Assembly: GCA_029309925.1 (NCBI GenBank)
Contig: JARKND010000005.1
Location: 1,674,001-1,738,000, forward strand
Origin: Fulvivirgaceae bacterium JP3-4
GTDB lineage: Bacteria > Bacteroidota > Bacteroidia > Cytophagales > Cyclobacteriaceae
Reading direction: 5' to 3'
DNA length: 64,000 bases
Part shown: piece after piece, positions 34,004-43,560 of the stretch
How positions within the stretch are numbered: position 1 is the first letter of the stretch
Layout: each line of letters opens with the position of its first letter
Notes under the pieces: generated by a model
The model's input: the letters and a program-made list of their open reading frames with translations, nothing else
The model's database searches: none
What the model was told of the DNA's origin: nothing
Position numbers and translations under genes: made by a program

Positions 34004-37000
34004 ACATCTGTGGTAACACTCTGCATCGCAAGCGGGAGGATGACGGTGAAGGTAGTCCCGACATTTTCCTTGCTCTTGATGATCAGTTCGCCTTTATTCA
34101 TTTCCACAAATTTTTTGCACAGCAGCAGTCCAAGACCAGTACCCTTCTCGTTGGATGTGCCTTTCTTGAGCATCGGCTGATCCTGCGAAAGAATTTTTTG
34201 CAGGTACTCCTCGCTCATCCCGATACCTTTGTCGACCACGTTAATCTCAACGTAGTCCTCATTCTGAATACATGAGATCGAGACCGGATTGCCTTCAGTT
34301 GTAAACTTCAGCGCATTCGACACAAGGTTTCTGAGCGTTACGTAGATCATGTTCTCATCACCATGAACGAGAATTCCTTCATCACAATTGATACTAAGCG
34401 GAATCCTTTTCTTGTCAGCGGTAAGCTGATAGAGTCCTCGCAGCTTCTCCAGCAAAGAGGTAAGCGAAAAATCCGTTGGGGTGTAGTGGATGTTGCCCAT
34501 TTGCGACAACGACCAGAACAATGTATTGTCAATCAGGTCAAGTGAATTGGTTACGGAATTCTTGATGTTGATGGCATGCCGCTTGAGATCGTCCGTGCTG
34601 ATTTCATGTGCATGTGTGATCAGGTAACCGAGAAACCCTTTTAGTGTTGTCAAAGGCGAGCGAAGGTCGTGAGACAGAATGGAAAAGATCAGGTCTTTTT
34701 TCTGGTTGAGAATCTGGAGCTCTTCTTTTGATCTTTCAATCTCGGATGTTCTGAGCTTCAGAAGGATCTCCAGTCGCTGGCGGTCGTATTGCGCTTTACG
34801 GATGTAGCTTCTGATGATCGTCATCACAAAAAACGAAACGATAAGCAGGCTCAGCACGATGAACCACCACGTCTGCCAATAGGGCGGACTGATTACAAGG
34901 GGAACAGTTGCAGTTTTTTCCTGGCCATCTACTGAAATTGTCTTAACCATGAAATTATAGGCGCCAGGAGGGAGATTAGCGTATGAAGCAGAATTCTCTA
35001 CATTCACTTCTTTCCATTCCTGATCGAAATTTTCGAGTTTGTAGAGCAGGTTAAATCGCTTTGGCTGTTTGAAATACGGAACAAAGAAATGAAAATCAAC
35101 AAAGTTTTGATCTGAAGTAACATTCACCGGTGCATCGAAGGTTGAAAAACGCAGCCGCGACTGGTTCTTGGCGAGAGGGTTTGTGAATGTGGCTGACAAA
35201 ATTCTCGGAACGAATTCTTCCTGCTGCACAATGACTTTTGAAGGATCGAAAATGTTTATCCCATTAATACCGCCAAACACAAGTTTTCCACTTTGTGTTT
35301 CTGCGTAGGCAAGTCTGTTATATTCCTCTTCCTGCAGTCCCTCGTTCATTGAAAATGGAATGAACTTTCCTGATTTCTGCTCGAACATGATAACACCACT
35401 GTTCGAACTCAACCAGATATTGCCATCATTTCCAGGAAGGGCCGAATAAATTGTATTGCTGGGAAGTCCGTTCGCGTCCGAGTATCGCTTCGGTGTCGGA
35501 ATGTTGTTAAGGTCTGAAATATCAATTTCCCAGAGGCCGGCATTGAAAGTTCCCACATAGAGCTTTTTGCCGATTTTCTTGATAGAGAGTGTCAACAGGA
35601 GAGAACCATCAGTGCTGGTTGGGATGCTGTCAAATTTAATGTAGGTAAACTTCTTAGTGTCCGGATTGAAATGGGAAACACCCTTGAAAGATCCAACCCA
35701 GATGTTCCGCTCATTGTCTGCTTCAATGACCGTAATGTTGTATGCTTCTGCATGTCCGGCATTCCTGTAGAGGTCTGTTTGCTTTGTCACGCGATTGTGA
35801 ACATACAGTATGCCATTGTAGATAAAATACAAATGGTCGCCCTGCTGAAGGATTTGCCGTACAACACGTTTCTCGGTAAGTGTTCTTAGTGGCGCGTAGT
35901 GGCTGAATTTTTTTGTTTTTCGGTCGAATTGAAGTAGCCCCTGTGAGGTTCCTATCAGCAGGGTCTTATCATCAAGCTCCGTGAAGTACATCGGCACATA
36001 ATTCACGGAATCTCCGCGAACCGACACATCGATTGTTTCCACGGTTTGTTTCTTGAGATCAAGAACGTTGATAAATCCTCCGTCCGTGCCGATCCAAAGC
36101 TTTTCGTCCCGTGTCTCAAGTATCCCGCGCACCATATTGTCGGTGAGGCTCAGCTTTGAAAGCGGGTTGTGAAAAATATGCGCGAACTTTACCTGGTTCC
36201 GGTCATATTTGTTGATGTCACCCGTAGCACCGATCCAGATGGTTCCTTGCCGATCTTCCGCAATAGAAAAGCAATTATCGCTCGAGATGGACTTCTGAGA
36301 AAATGGATCGCGCACCATGCGCTTCATCGTGTCGTCCTTTGGATTGTAGATCACAAGCCCGGACGCCTTCGTCAGAATCCAAACGAAACCATCGCGGTCC
36401 TGATGGATTCTTGATATCCGGCTAAAGAACGGTGCCTGTGATGGGGGAAAGTATTTAATGAATTTTTTTGTTGAAAACTGATAAACCAGTACGCCCTGTT
36501 TTTCCGTGCCAATCCAGAGATTGTTCTCATTGTCGAAAGTCAGGGAAGTGATCTGGTTGTAGGATGTAAGATCCTTTCCGCTCCACGCGATGGCAATTTC
36601 ATCTACAATCTTGTCACCTTCTATGACATACACAACCCCATGTTCACCGGCATACAGTCTGTTTCCTGAAGTGATCAGGGTCGCGGGATGTGCAACGCGG
36701 TTCAACTCGTCACTGAACTTGACAAGCGAGTCGCCCCGCAGAAAAAATAATCCTGCATTGTAAGATCCTGCCCAGATGGTGCCGTCTTCTGTCTGCCCCA
36801 GCTGATTAATAATGGGTGCAGTCGCGGTCTTTGTCAACGGCAGAAGCCGGTCTTCCTGATAATCATACTGTACAACTCCAAACCTGCGCGTTCCCAACAG
36901 AATGCGCTTTTGCTTTTTATCATTCAGAAGATAAAGGATATCGTAAGGATTGAAAACCCCCTTTCCATCTCCGAGCTCTTTGTATTGTCGAAAACGAAAT

Positions 37001-37209
37001 CCATCGTATCGATACAACCCATGGCCTGCCAGCCACATGAGCCCAAGTTCATCCTGGATGATATTGGTAACCTGCGATGAACGGATGGTGCCAGGGATAG
37101 CAACCTGTTCGAACAGAATTTCATCTGGCAGCTGCTGAGCAGACGACCGTATAGCAAAGCATACGAGCGCTAACAGACAGAAATATTTCAGGTTAGCGGA
37201 GAGCGGCAT
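34000..37209 (-). CDS. Reg_prop/Y_Y_Y periplasmic-sensor histidine kinase
   Basis: Protein of 1069 residues from the ATG at 37209, which begins a signal peptide (MPLSANLKYFCLLALVCFAI); the open frame runs 24 codons further upstream into the neighbouring gene. A two-propeller Reg_prop region (about 30-680; many LWIGT-like turns) is followed by a Y_Y_Y domain (about 690-775), one membrane segment (about 785-805), a short coiled coil, HisKA with His847 in SHDLRSPLTTL, and HATPase (NLVSNALKF, VDKGIGM, GTGLGLLL). It stops after the ATPase: no receiver or AraC domain, so it is not the hybrid form usual in polysaccharide loci and needs a separate response regulator, which is not seen nearby. Confidence 0.9.
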   Translation of the reverse strand: MPLSANLKYFCLLALVCFAIRSSAQQLPDEILFEQVAIPGTIRSSQVTNIIQDELGLMWLAGHGLYRYDGFRFRQYKELGDGKGVFNPYDILYLLNDKKQKRILLGTRRFGVVQYDYQEDRLLPLTKTATAPIINQLGQTEDGTIWAGSYNAGLFFLRGDSLVKFSDELNRVAHPATLITSGNRLYAGEHGVVYVIEGDKIVDEIAIAWSGKDLTSYNQITSLTFDNENNLWIGTEKQGVLVYQFSTKKFIKYFPPSQAPFFSRISRIHQDRDGFVWILTKASGLVIYNPKDDTMKRMVRDPFSQKSISSDNCFSIAEDRQGTIWIGATGDINKYDRNQVKFAHIFHNPLSKLSLTDNMVRGILETRDEKLWIGTDGGFINVLDLKKQTVETIDVSVRGDSVNYVPMYFTELDDKTLLIGTSQGLLQFDRKTKKFSHYAPLRTLTEKRVVRQILQQGDHLYFIYNGILYVHNRVTKQTDLYRNAGHAEAYNITVIEADNERNIWVGSFKGVSHFNPDTKKFTYIKFDSIPTSTDGSLLLTLSIKKIGKKLYVGTFNAGLWEIDISDLNNIPTPKRYSDANGLPSNTIYSALPGNDGNIWLSSNSGVIMFEQKSGKFIPFSMNEGLQEEEYNRLAYAETQSGKLVFGGINGINIFDPSKVIVQQEEFVPRILSATFTNPLAKNQSRLRFSTFDAPVNVTSDQNFVDFHFFVPYFKQPKRFNLLYKLENFDQEWKEVNVENSASYANLPPGAYNFMVKTISVDGQEKTATVPLVISPPYWQTWWFIVLSLLIVSFFVMTIIRSYIRKAQYDRQRLEILLKLRTSEIERSKEELQILNQKKDLIFSILSHDLRSPLTTLKGFLGYLITHAHEISTDDLKRHAINIKNSVTNSLDLIDNTLFWSLSQMGNIHYTPTDFSLTSLLEKLRGLYQLTADKKRIPLSINCDEGILVHGDENMIYVTLRNLVSNALKFTTEGNPVSISCIQNEDYVEINVVDKGIGMSEEYLQKILSQDQPMLKKGTSNEKGTGLGLLLCKKFVEMNKGELIIKSKENVGTTFTVILPLAMQSVTTDV

Positions 37210-37214
37210 CTTTT

Positions 37215-37577
37215 CTAGTCTTCGGGATAAGGTATGAACACAAAGTTCGTAAACTCTTGGTCGACTACAAAAAGACAGCAAAATTCGTCCGGATCTTTAA
37301 ACGCATCCTTGAAATCAGCTTCCTTTTCAATGATTCCACGTTGTAAAAATTCGTCAACGTAAGTTGCATAGTAATTCCAGTCTGTGTTCAGCTGATTCCG
37401 GTCGATTAAAAGCTGTCCGATTGGTTGAGTCGTTTTGCAAACTGGGAAAATCGGGAATGGTGAGAATCCACGTTTGCGTATCTGGTATGAAGCCTCTTTG
37501 ATGGTATCCGACACCTTGACGAAATCTTTTGAAATGGTACCCAGATATTTTCCGTTCAGCTCGGGATCATTATGCAT
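37215..37577 (-). CDS. Conserved hypothetical protein upstream of the sensor kinase
   Basis: Protein of 120 residues, no signal or membrane segment. Recognisable only as a conserved Bacteroidota-type protein: ASYQIRKRGFSPFPIFPVC, then LNTDWNYYATYVDEFLQRGII and CLFVVDQEFTNFVFIPYPED. The start of the sensor kinase lies 5 bases after its stop, so they share a transcript. A link to the sensor is therefore possible, but this pairing may also be chance since the small gene looks housekeeping-like. Confidence 0.75.
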   Translation of the reverse strand: MHNDPELNGKYLGTISKDFVKVSDTIKEASYQIRKRGFSPFPIFPVCKTTQPIGQLLIDRNQLNTDWNYYATYVDEFLQRGIIEKEADFKDAFKDPDEFCCLFVVDQEFTNFVFIPYPED

Positions 37578-37782
37578 AACTTCTTTTTTTAGGTCTGCAA
37601 AAATACACTTCTAAACTCGCATCTGTAAACCAGAAATTTTCAGCGGGGCATTCTTAGAAGTCCTGACCTAACGCTCGTTCTTTGTAACTTTTCCACCGCT
37701 AAAATAAATAAGCACTCCGGTCGGGAGATAGCAGCTCAAACTTCATCGGCAATTTTATACTTTTAGTTAAATTCATGTCCCC

Positions 37783-39975
37783 TTGATCGTTCGCGCAAAT
37801 CACACGTTCATTCTTCTCTTCGTAATTCTGCAGCTGTGTCTGATCTCAAACACGTCAGCACAAAAGAAGAACGAGAACTTTCAGATTGCAATCAAAAAAG
37901 CCATCGGTGCAATTGCTGTCGATGGAATAGTCAATGAACCAGACTGGCAATCGGCAGCTGTCGCCACCGACTTTTATATGGTGCTGCCGATGGATACAAG
38001 TGCCGCTAAAGTGCGCACAGTTGTTCGTATGACCTATGACGACACCAACCTGTTTCTCAGCGCTGAATGTTTTCATGCATTGCCCGGGCCCTACATGGTG
38101 GAATCGCTCAGGCGTGATTTTATTTTCGGCAAGAATGACAACTTTCTTCTCTTCATGGATACATTCGATGACCAGACGAACGGATTTTCTTTCGGAGCAA
38201 ATGCTGCAGGCGCACAGTGGGATGGTATCATGTATGAGGGCGGAAAAGTTGATCTCAGCTGGGATAATAAATGGATCTCAGTAGTAAAGAACGAAGAAGA
38301 TCGTTGGGTTCTTGAAATGGCTATCCCCTTCAAGACGATCCGCTACAAAAAGGGAATTGACAAGTGGGGCATCAACTTTAGCAGGCTCGACTTAAAAACT
38401 ACCGAGAAGTCAAGTTGGGCTCCCGTACCACGCCAGTTCCCAACGGCATCGCTGGCGTACACCGGTATTCTTGTGTGGGATCAGCCTCCGCCACAGATCA
38501 GTTCCAATATTTCGATCATTCCTTACGCTCTCACTGGCGCAACGCGCAATTTTCAATCTGCGAGCGAAACTTCACCCGATTACCGCGCGGATGTCGGTGT
38601 TGATGCAAAGATTGCTTTGACCACATCTCTGAATCTCGATCTCACTGTAAATCCGGATTTCTCGCAGGTGGAAGTCGACAGGCAGATCACAAACCTCGAC
38701 CGCTTTGAGTTGTTCTTCCCTGAAAGACGTCAGTTCTTCCTTGAGAACGGAGACCTCTTCGCCAACTTCGGATATCAGACCATCCGACCTTTCTTCTCAC
38801 GCAGAATCGGTCTTGGAGTTCCCATCCAGTATGGTGCAAGACTCAGTGGAAAAATTAACAAAGACTGGCGGATCGGAATGATGAATATCCAGACGGAGAA
38901 AATTGTGAACGATAGTTTACCATCTCAGAATTTCTCGGTGCTGGCGGTGCAGCGCAGGGTTTTTGCACGGTCTAATATCGGAGCAATCATCATCAATAAG
39001 GAGTCGCTCGGATATTCTCCGGAAGAGCATTACCGCCACAATAAATACAACCGCAACGTTGGATTGGAATACAACCTGGCCTCCTCTAATAATTTATGGA
39101 CGGGAAAAGCACTGTTCCTAAAATCGTTTACTCCGGGAGTAACGAACCGCGACATGTCTCACGCTGCTAATCTCCAATATGCAAGCAAATACTGGACATT
39201 GTCATGGCAGCACGAGTATGTCGGCCGGAATTACAATGCAGAAGTTGGCTATGTTCCGCGCAGAGGTTTTGTCAAGGTGAGCCCTTTCCTCACGCGGCTG
39301 TTTTTTCCGAAAGGCACAAAGGTTCTCAGTCATGGGCCGCGCATCTTTTCCACCACTTTCTTTAATGAATCAATGGAGTCAACGGACAATGAAAACGTTC
39401 TGCTGTATCTCGTGACGTTCCGAACACAGGCTGTTGCATCGGCATGGGTTGCAAACAACTATATCAAGCTTCTCCAGCCATTTGACCCGACTAACTCCGG
39501 ACTCGACACGCTCGCCAGAAGTTCTGTTCATCGCTGGAAAGCATGGGGCCTGGAATACTATTCCAAACCCCAGAGCGTATTTACTTACCTTGTAACCATG
39601 CGGTACGGTGGGTATTATGCCAACGGCACGCGCCTTAATTTTACCTGGGAGGCTGGCTATCGCGTGCAGCCATACGTTAGCTTCAACCTGACGGGAACAT
39701 ACAACCACATTCAGTTGCCTGAGCCGTGGGGCAATCAAACGTTCTGGCTGGTAGGCCCTCGCCTCGATATAACACTGACAAATAAGTTTTTTATCACCGC
39801 ATTCACGCAGTATAATGAACAAGCAAACAATGTGAATCTAAACGCGCGGATTCAGTGGCGGTACAGACCTGCGTCAGATCTGTTTATAGTCTATACCGAT
39901 AACTATTTCCCGGAGAATTTTAATGTGAAGAATCGAGCACTTGTTCTGAAGTTCACATACTGGTGGAATCTGTGA
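37783..39975 (+). CDS. DUF5916 outer-membrane protein with CBM9-like N-terminal domain
   Basis: Protein of 730 residues. The start is a TTG at 37783: no ATG in this frame precedes the signal peptide (residues 1-26, ending in NTSAQ). A CBM9-like domain (about 38-230; AVDGIVNEPDWQSA, YDDTNLFLSAECFH, GFSFGANAAGAQWDGIMYEGG) is followed by the DUF5916 beta-barrel (about 235-730; VDRQITNLDRFELFFPERRQFFLENGDLF) ending in an aromatic C-terminus (KFTYWWNL). Family members are thought to be outer-membrane proteins; substrates are unknown. It stands alone, with a likely promoter in 37690-37780. Confidence 0.88.
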   Translation: MIVRANHTFILLFVILQLCLISNTSAQKKNENFQIAIKKAIGAIAVDGIVNEPDWQSAAVATDFYMVLPMDTSAAKVRTVVRMTYDDTNLFLSAECFHALPGPYMVESLRRDFIFGKNDNFLLFMDTFDDQTNGFSFGANAAGAQWDGIMYEGGKVDLSWDNKWISVVKNEEDRWVLEMAIPFKTIRYKKGIDKWGINFSRLDLKTTEKSSWAPVPRQFPTASLAYTGILVWDQPPPQISSNISIIPYALTGATRNFQSASETSPDYRADVGVDAKIALTTSLNLDLTVNPDFSQVEVDRQITNLDRFELFFPERRQFFLENGDLFANFGYQTIRPFFSRRIGLGVPIQYGARLSGKINKDWRIGMMNIQTEKIVNDSLPSQNFSVLAVQRRVFARSNIGAIIINKESLGYSPEEHYRHNKYNRNVGLEYNLASSNNLWTGKALFLKSFTPGVTNRDMSHAANLQYASKYWTLSWQHEYVGRNYNAEVGYVPRRGFVKVSPFLTRLFFPKGTKVLSHGPRIFSTTFFNESMESTDNENVLLYLVTFRTQAVASAWVANNYIKLLQPFDPTNSGLDTLARSSVHRWKAWGLEYYSKPQSVFTYLVTMRYGGYYANGTRLNFTWEAGYRVQPYVSFNLTGTYNHIQLPEPWGNQTFWLVGPRLDITLTNKFFITAFTQYNEQANNVNLNARIQWRYRPASDLFIVYTDNYFPENFNVKNRALVLKFTYWWNL

Positions 39976-40068
39976 TCATTCGGTACAAACCGCTCACATA
40001 ATCTCACGGTGCGATTAATTTTTTTAAAGTACTTTTAGCTCCCCAAACGAACCAACCTGAACTCCATT

Positions 40069-42912
40069 ATGAAGTCTGGATTATTGTATTTCTTTTTTGC
40101 AGCCATTTCGGTCTCCATCTCCTTTGCACAGCCATCATCAGAAGCAGAAATTGCAAAGTCATGGGACGTGCGAAAGCAGATGGCGCAATCATCGCTTTTG
40201 AAAGAATATCCTGCAAGAAACATCGGCCCGACAGTACAGGGCGGCCGCATAGTAGATATCGATGTCAATCATAAGAGCCCGAAAGAATTCTACCTGGGGT
40301 ATGCATCCGGGGGCGTTTTTAAAACGGTGAACAACGGAATTTCTTTCGAGCCGATCTTTGACGAACAGGGCGCGCTTGGCGTTGGTGATCTGGCGCTCTC
40401 ACAATCCGATCCGAATATTTTGTATGTCGGAACAGGAGAGAAGAACAGCAGCAGATCCAGCTACGCAGGCACGGGTGTCTATAAAACTACAGATGGCGGA
40501 AAATCATGGAAGCATCTTGGCCTTGCCGGCACGCAGCATATCAGCAGAGTTATCATTCATCCGCAAGACAACAACACCGTGTGGGTTGCTGCGATCGGTG
40601 CGCTCTACACTAACAATGCGGACCGTGGCGTTTTTAAATCAACGGATGGTGGCTCGACCTGGAAAAAAACTTTATTCGTCAATGATAGCACTGGTATCAT
40701 AGACCTCGCCATCAATCCTAAAAATCCGAATCAACTTTGGGCATCCGCATGGGAACGCACCCGCAAGGCCTGGAACTTTAAAGGCAATGGCGAAGGATCC
40801 GCGGTTTACACTTCAAATGACGGTGGCGCAACCTGGCAAAAATCAGCCAACGGACTGCCTGTTGGTAAGACTGTTGGACGCATCGGTCTGGAAGTTTCAC
40901 CTTCCAATCCAAACATCGTGTATGCAATCATCGACAACCAGGCAGAAGTGGAGGACAAGAAAAATACACCGAAGCCGAACGACAAGCTGAAGCTGGAGAA
41001 TTTTAAAACAATGTCGAAGGAGGATTTCCTGAAACTCGAGGACAAGAAGCTTGATGAATTCCTTAAAGACAACGGTTTTCCGAAAAAATACGATGCGAAA
41101 CTCGTGAAAGAGGAAATCAGAAATAACAAATACACGCCAAAGGCAATTGCAGAATATTTCGGGGCCGATGCAAATGCCAATCTCTTCAACACGAAAATAT
41201 TGGGGGCTGAAGTATATCGGTCTGAGAACGGTGGCACCTCCTGGAAGAAAATGAATAGCTATGACCTTGACGGTGTATTTTATTCCTACGGCTACTACTT
41301 CGCAGAAATGAAAGTTGATCCTGCCAACAGTGATCTCCTTTATATATATGGTGTGCCCTTATTGAAATCGAAGGATGGGGGTGCAAACTGGCATCGCATC
41401 GATACACTCTCTGGCGTGAACGATATTCATGTTGATCATCACGCACTCTGGATCGACCCTGCTGATCCAAAACATATCCTCCTTGGAAACGATGGAGGAC
41501 TTTATCAGAGTTATGACGAAGGTGCAAACTGGAACCACATCAACAACATGCCTGTCGGCCAGTTCTATACTGTCAATTATGATATGGAGACGCCTTACAA
41601 TGTCTACGGAGGCCTTCAGGACAACGGGGTATTGAAGGGTTCGAGCACTTCTGTACCCAACGTGACGAAGCATTGGGAAATGATTTTCGGTGGTGATGGA
41701 ATGTATGTAGCACCAGATCCGCGAAACAGTAAGACTGTTTACACCGGTTTCCAGTTCGGAAACTACTACCGGATCGAAAGCGACAAAGGAAAGACAACAA
41801 AGATCACACCGCAGCACGATATCGGGGAGAAACCGCTGCGCTGGAACTGGAGAACACCGCTGATCCTGAGCAAACACAATCCTGATATCGTATACATGGC
41901 TTCGAATCGTGTGCACCGCAGCATGAATCGTGGCGAGTCGTTCGAAGCGATCAGCGATGACCTGACGAAGAACAAGCCATACGGTAATGTGCCGATTTCG
42001 ACAATCACGTCACTGGCTGAGTCGCCAAAGAAGTTTGGCTTGCTGTATGTAGGAACTGACGATGGTAACGTCTTGGTGAGTCGCAACGGTGGAGGAGAAT
42101 GGATATCAATTACAAACGGCCTCCCAACAAATCTTTGGATCAGCAGCATCACGCCTTCATCCCATGACGAAGCAACTGTGTTTATTTCGTTGAACGCTTA
42201 CCGCGATGATAATTTCGCTACCCATATTTACATGAGCACGGACTATGGTAAAACCTGGAAGAGTGTAAAAGGAAACTTGCCGGAGTCAGTAGCAAATGTG
42301 ATCATTCAGGATCCTGTCAACGCGGAGTTGCTTTATTGCGGACTTGACAACGGAACATATGTCAGCCTCGATCGCGGAAACACCTGGCATCTGTTTAGTG
42401 AAATGTTAAACGTTGCTTCTTATGACATGGTCGTGCATCCACGCGAAAATGAACTGATCGTAGGCACGCATGGAAGAAGTATTTTTGTTGCTGATGTCAA
42501 ACCACTTCAGTTTTTGAAAGATGGTGCTGCGGGTAAAGCAGTCATTGCATTTAATCCTGACCCGATCCGACACAGCGATCGCTGGGGCGAGAAGCAATAC
42601 GGATGGTCGAAGCCAAACTTGCCCGCCCTGAAAGTTCAGTATTACGTAGGCAAGCCTGTGGATCAGATCCAGGTGGAAATAATCGATGAGAAGAATAACG
42701 TCATAAGAAAAACACAGACGCTAGGTACAGTAGGATTTCATTTTTTCACTTGGGATGTGAAAGGCTCTGCGCCCGCGCAGACGAAAAATCCAAAAGCGAA
42801 AAAGGCTGATGATCCAGTGACACCCGCGCAGACCTTCGCATCAAAAGGCAAATACAAGATCAGGTTCATCAGCGGAACAGAAACCGCAGAAGTACCTGTT
42901 GAAATCAAGTAA
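40069..42912 (+). CDS. VPS10/sortilin-type BNR-repeat propeller protein
   Basis: Protein of 947 residues with a signal peptide ending near SFAQ. It contains many BNR/Asp-box turns (for example SENGGTSWKK, TDGGKSWKH, SKDGGANWHR, STDYGKTWKS) and fits the secreted VPS10-like family of Bacteroidota and related phyla. A Lys/Asp-rich insert of about 85 residues (about 290-375) interrupts the propeller between two Asp-box blades. A fibronectin-like tail (about 855-947) ends the protein. Such proteins have been annotated as glycosyl hydrolases but without a clear active site; a binding or scaffolding role is equally possible. Confidence 0.85.
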   Translation: MKSGLLYFFFAAISVSISFAQPSSEAEIAKSWDVRKQMAQSSLLKEYPARNIGPTVQGGRIVDIDVNHKSPKEFYLGYASGGVFKTVNNGISFEPIFDEQGALGVGDLALSQSDPNILYVGTGEKNSSRSSYAGTGVYKTTDGGKSWKHLGLAGTQHISRVIIHPQDNNTVWVAAIGALYTNNADRGVFKSTDGGSTWKKTLFVNDSTGIIDLAINPKNPNQLWASAWERTRKAWNFKGNGEGSAVYTSNDGGATWQKSANGLPVGKTVGRIGLEVSPSNPNIVYAIIDNQAEVEDKKNTPKPNDKLKLENFKTMSKEDFLKLEDKKLDEFLKDNGFPKKYDAKLVKEEIRNNKYTPKAIAEYFGADANANLFNTKILGAEVYRSENGGTSWKKMNSYDLDGVFYSYGYYFAEMKVDPANSDLLYIYGVPLLKSKDGGANWHRIDTLSGVNDIHVDHHALWIDPADPKHILLGNDGGLYQSYDEGANWNHINNMPVGQFYTVNYDMETPYNVYGGLQDNGVLKGSSTSVPNVTKHWEMIFGGDGMYVAPDPRNSKTVYTGFQFGNYYRIESDKGKTTKITPQHDIGEKPLRWNWRTPLILSKHNPDIVYMASNRVHRSMNRGESFEAISDDLTKNKPYGNVPISTITSLAESPKKFGLLYVGTDDGNVLVSRNGGGEWISITNGLPTNLWISSITPSSHDEATVFISLNAYRDDNFATHIYMSTDYGKTWKSVKGNLPESVANVIIQDPVNAELLYCGLDNGTYVSLDRGNTWHLFSEMLNVASYDMVVHPRENELIVGTHGRSIFVADVKPLQFLKDGAAGKAVIAFNPDPIRHSDRWGEKQYGWSKPNLPALKVQYYVGKPVDQIQVEIIDEKNNVIRKTQTLGTVGFHFFTWDVKGSAPAQTKNPKAKKADDPVTPAQTFASKGKYKIRFISGTETAEVPVEIK

Positions 42913-42915
42913 GCA

Positions 42916-42948
42916 GAGCCCGCTCATGGATAGCGGGCTCCTTCCTTT
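42916..42948 (+). terminator. Intrinsic terminator after the VPS10-like gene
   Basis: Perfect 9-bp stem GAGCCCGCT (42916-42924) / AGCGGGCTC (42932-42940) with a 7-base loop, followed by CTTCCTTTCC. The pyrimidine tract is T-poor, so termination may be partial. Confidence 0.6.
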
Positions 42949-43037
42949 CCCCATTATCGGCCTTCCGAGTAAATGACCCATTGCCCGCGCGACCATGGGT
43001 GGCTTGAATCCGTTAGAGTATTCAAACCTTAAATCCT

Positions 43038-43526
43038 ATGGCCTCTGAACAATCTATTAACCGAATGGAATTCTTTAAGCGTTCGCTTGGAATCGCTGGC
43101 TTGTCATTGTTGTCATCATCGCTCGTAGCGCAGGAAAAACCAAAGCAGGAAAAGCCTGCACCGCTCAACCTTGAACTCGTTAAAGAGTTTGTGGGTGCTT
43201 CGCACGGAAAATTTGATCGCGTAAAGCAAATGCTGGAGGAAAATCACTTGCTACTTCATTCATCCTACGACTGGGGTGGAGGCGATTATGAATCCGGCAT
43301 TGAAGCTGCAGGCCATGTCGGAAATAAAGAAATTGCAAATTATCTGCTGTCGAAAGGAGCCCGTTATAACGTTTACCTCGCTTCGATGCTCGGCCATATC
43401 GATATTGTTAAGCAGGTGCTCACTTTCAATCCTGGATTGTTGAATTCGAAAGGACCTCACGGGTTCACGATGCTGCATCATGCAATGAAAGGAGGAGCAG
43501 ACTCAGCTGCAGTAGTAGACTACTGA
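43038..43526 (+). CDS. Ankyrin-repeat protein, 3' end frameshifted
   Basis: Protein of 162 residues. A twin-arginine-like leader (NRMEFFKRSLGIAGLSLLSSS, with one of the two Arg replaced) suggests export. Ankyrin repeats follow (about 50-160; KEIANYLLSKGARYNVYLASMLGH, then HIDIVKQVLTFNPGLLNSKGPHGFTMLHHAMKGG). The frame ends at TGA 43524-43526, but a +1 frame continues the protein as LKSLGATETRMDFYARA to a stop at 43574-43576, which is the usual ending of these proteins. Inserting one C after 43523 joins the frames, so about 17 residues are lost; this is a frameshift or a sequencing error. The lost tail runs into the end of the convergent acpH gene. Confidence 0.75.
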   Translation: MASEQSINRMEFFKRSLGIAGLSLLSSSLVAQEKPKQEKPAPLNLELVKEFVGASHGKFDRVKQMLEENHLLLHSSYDWGGGDYESGIEAAGHVGNKEIANYLLSKGARYNVYLASMLGHIDIVKQVLTFNPGLLNSKGPHGFTMLHHAMKGGADSAAVVDY

Positions 43527-43560
43527 AATCGCTGGGAGCAACAGAAACCCGAATGGATTT

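Noticed and set aside
43523-43526. TGA recoding (selenocysteine or readthrough) in the ankyrin gene
   Set aside because: Readthrough in the same frame gives no sensible continuation, whereas the +1 frame does; a frameshift is simpler.
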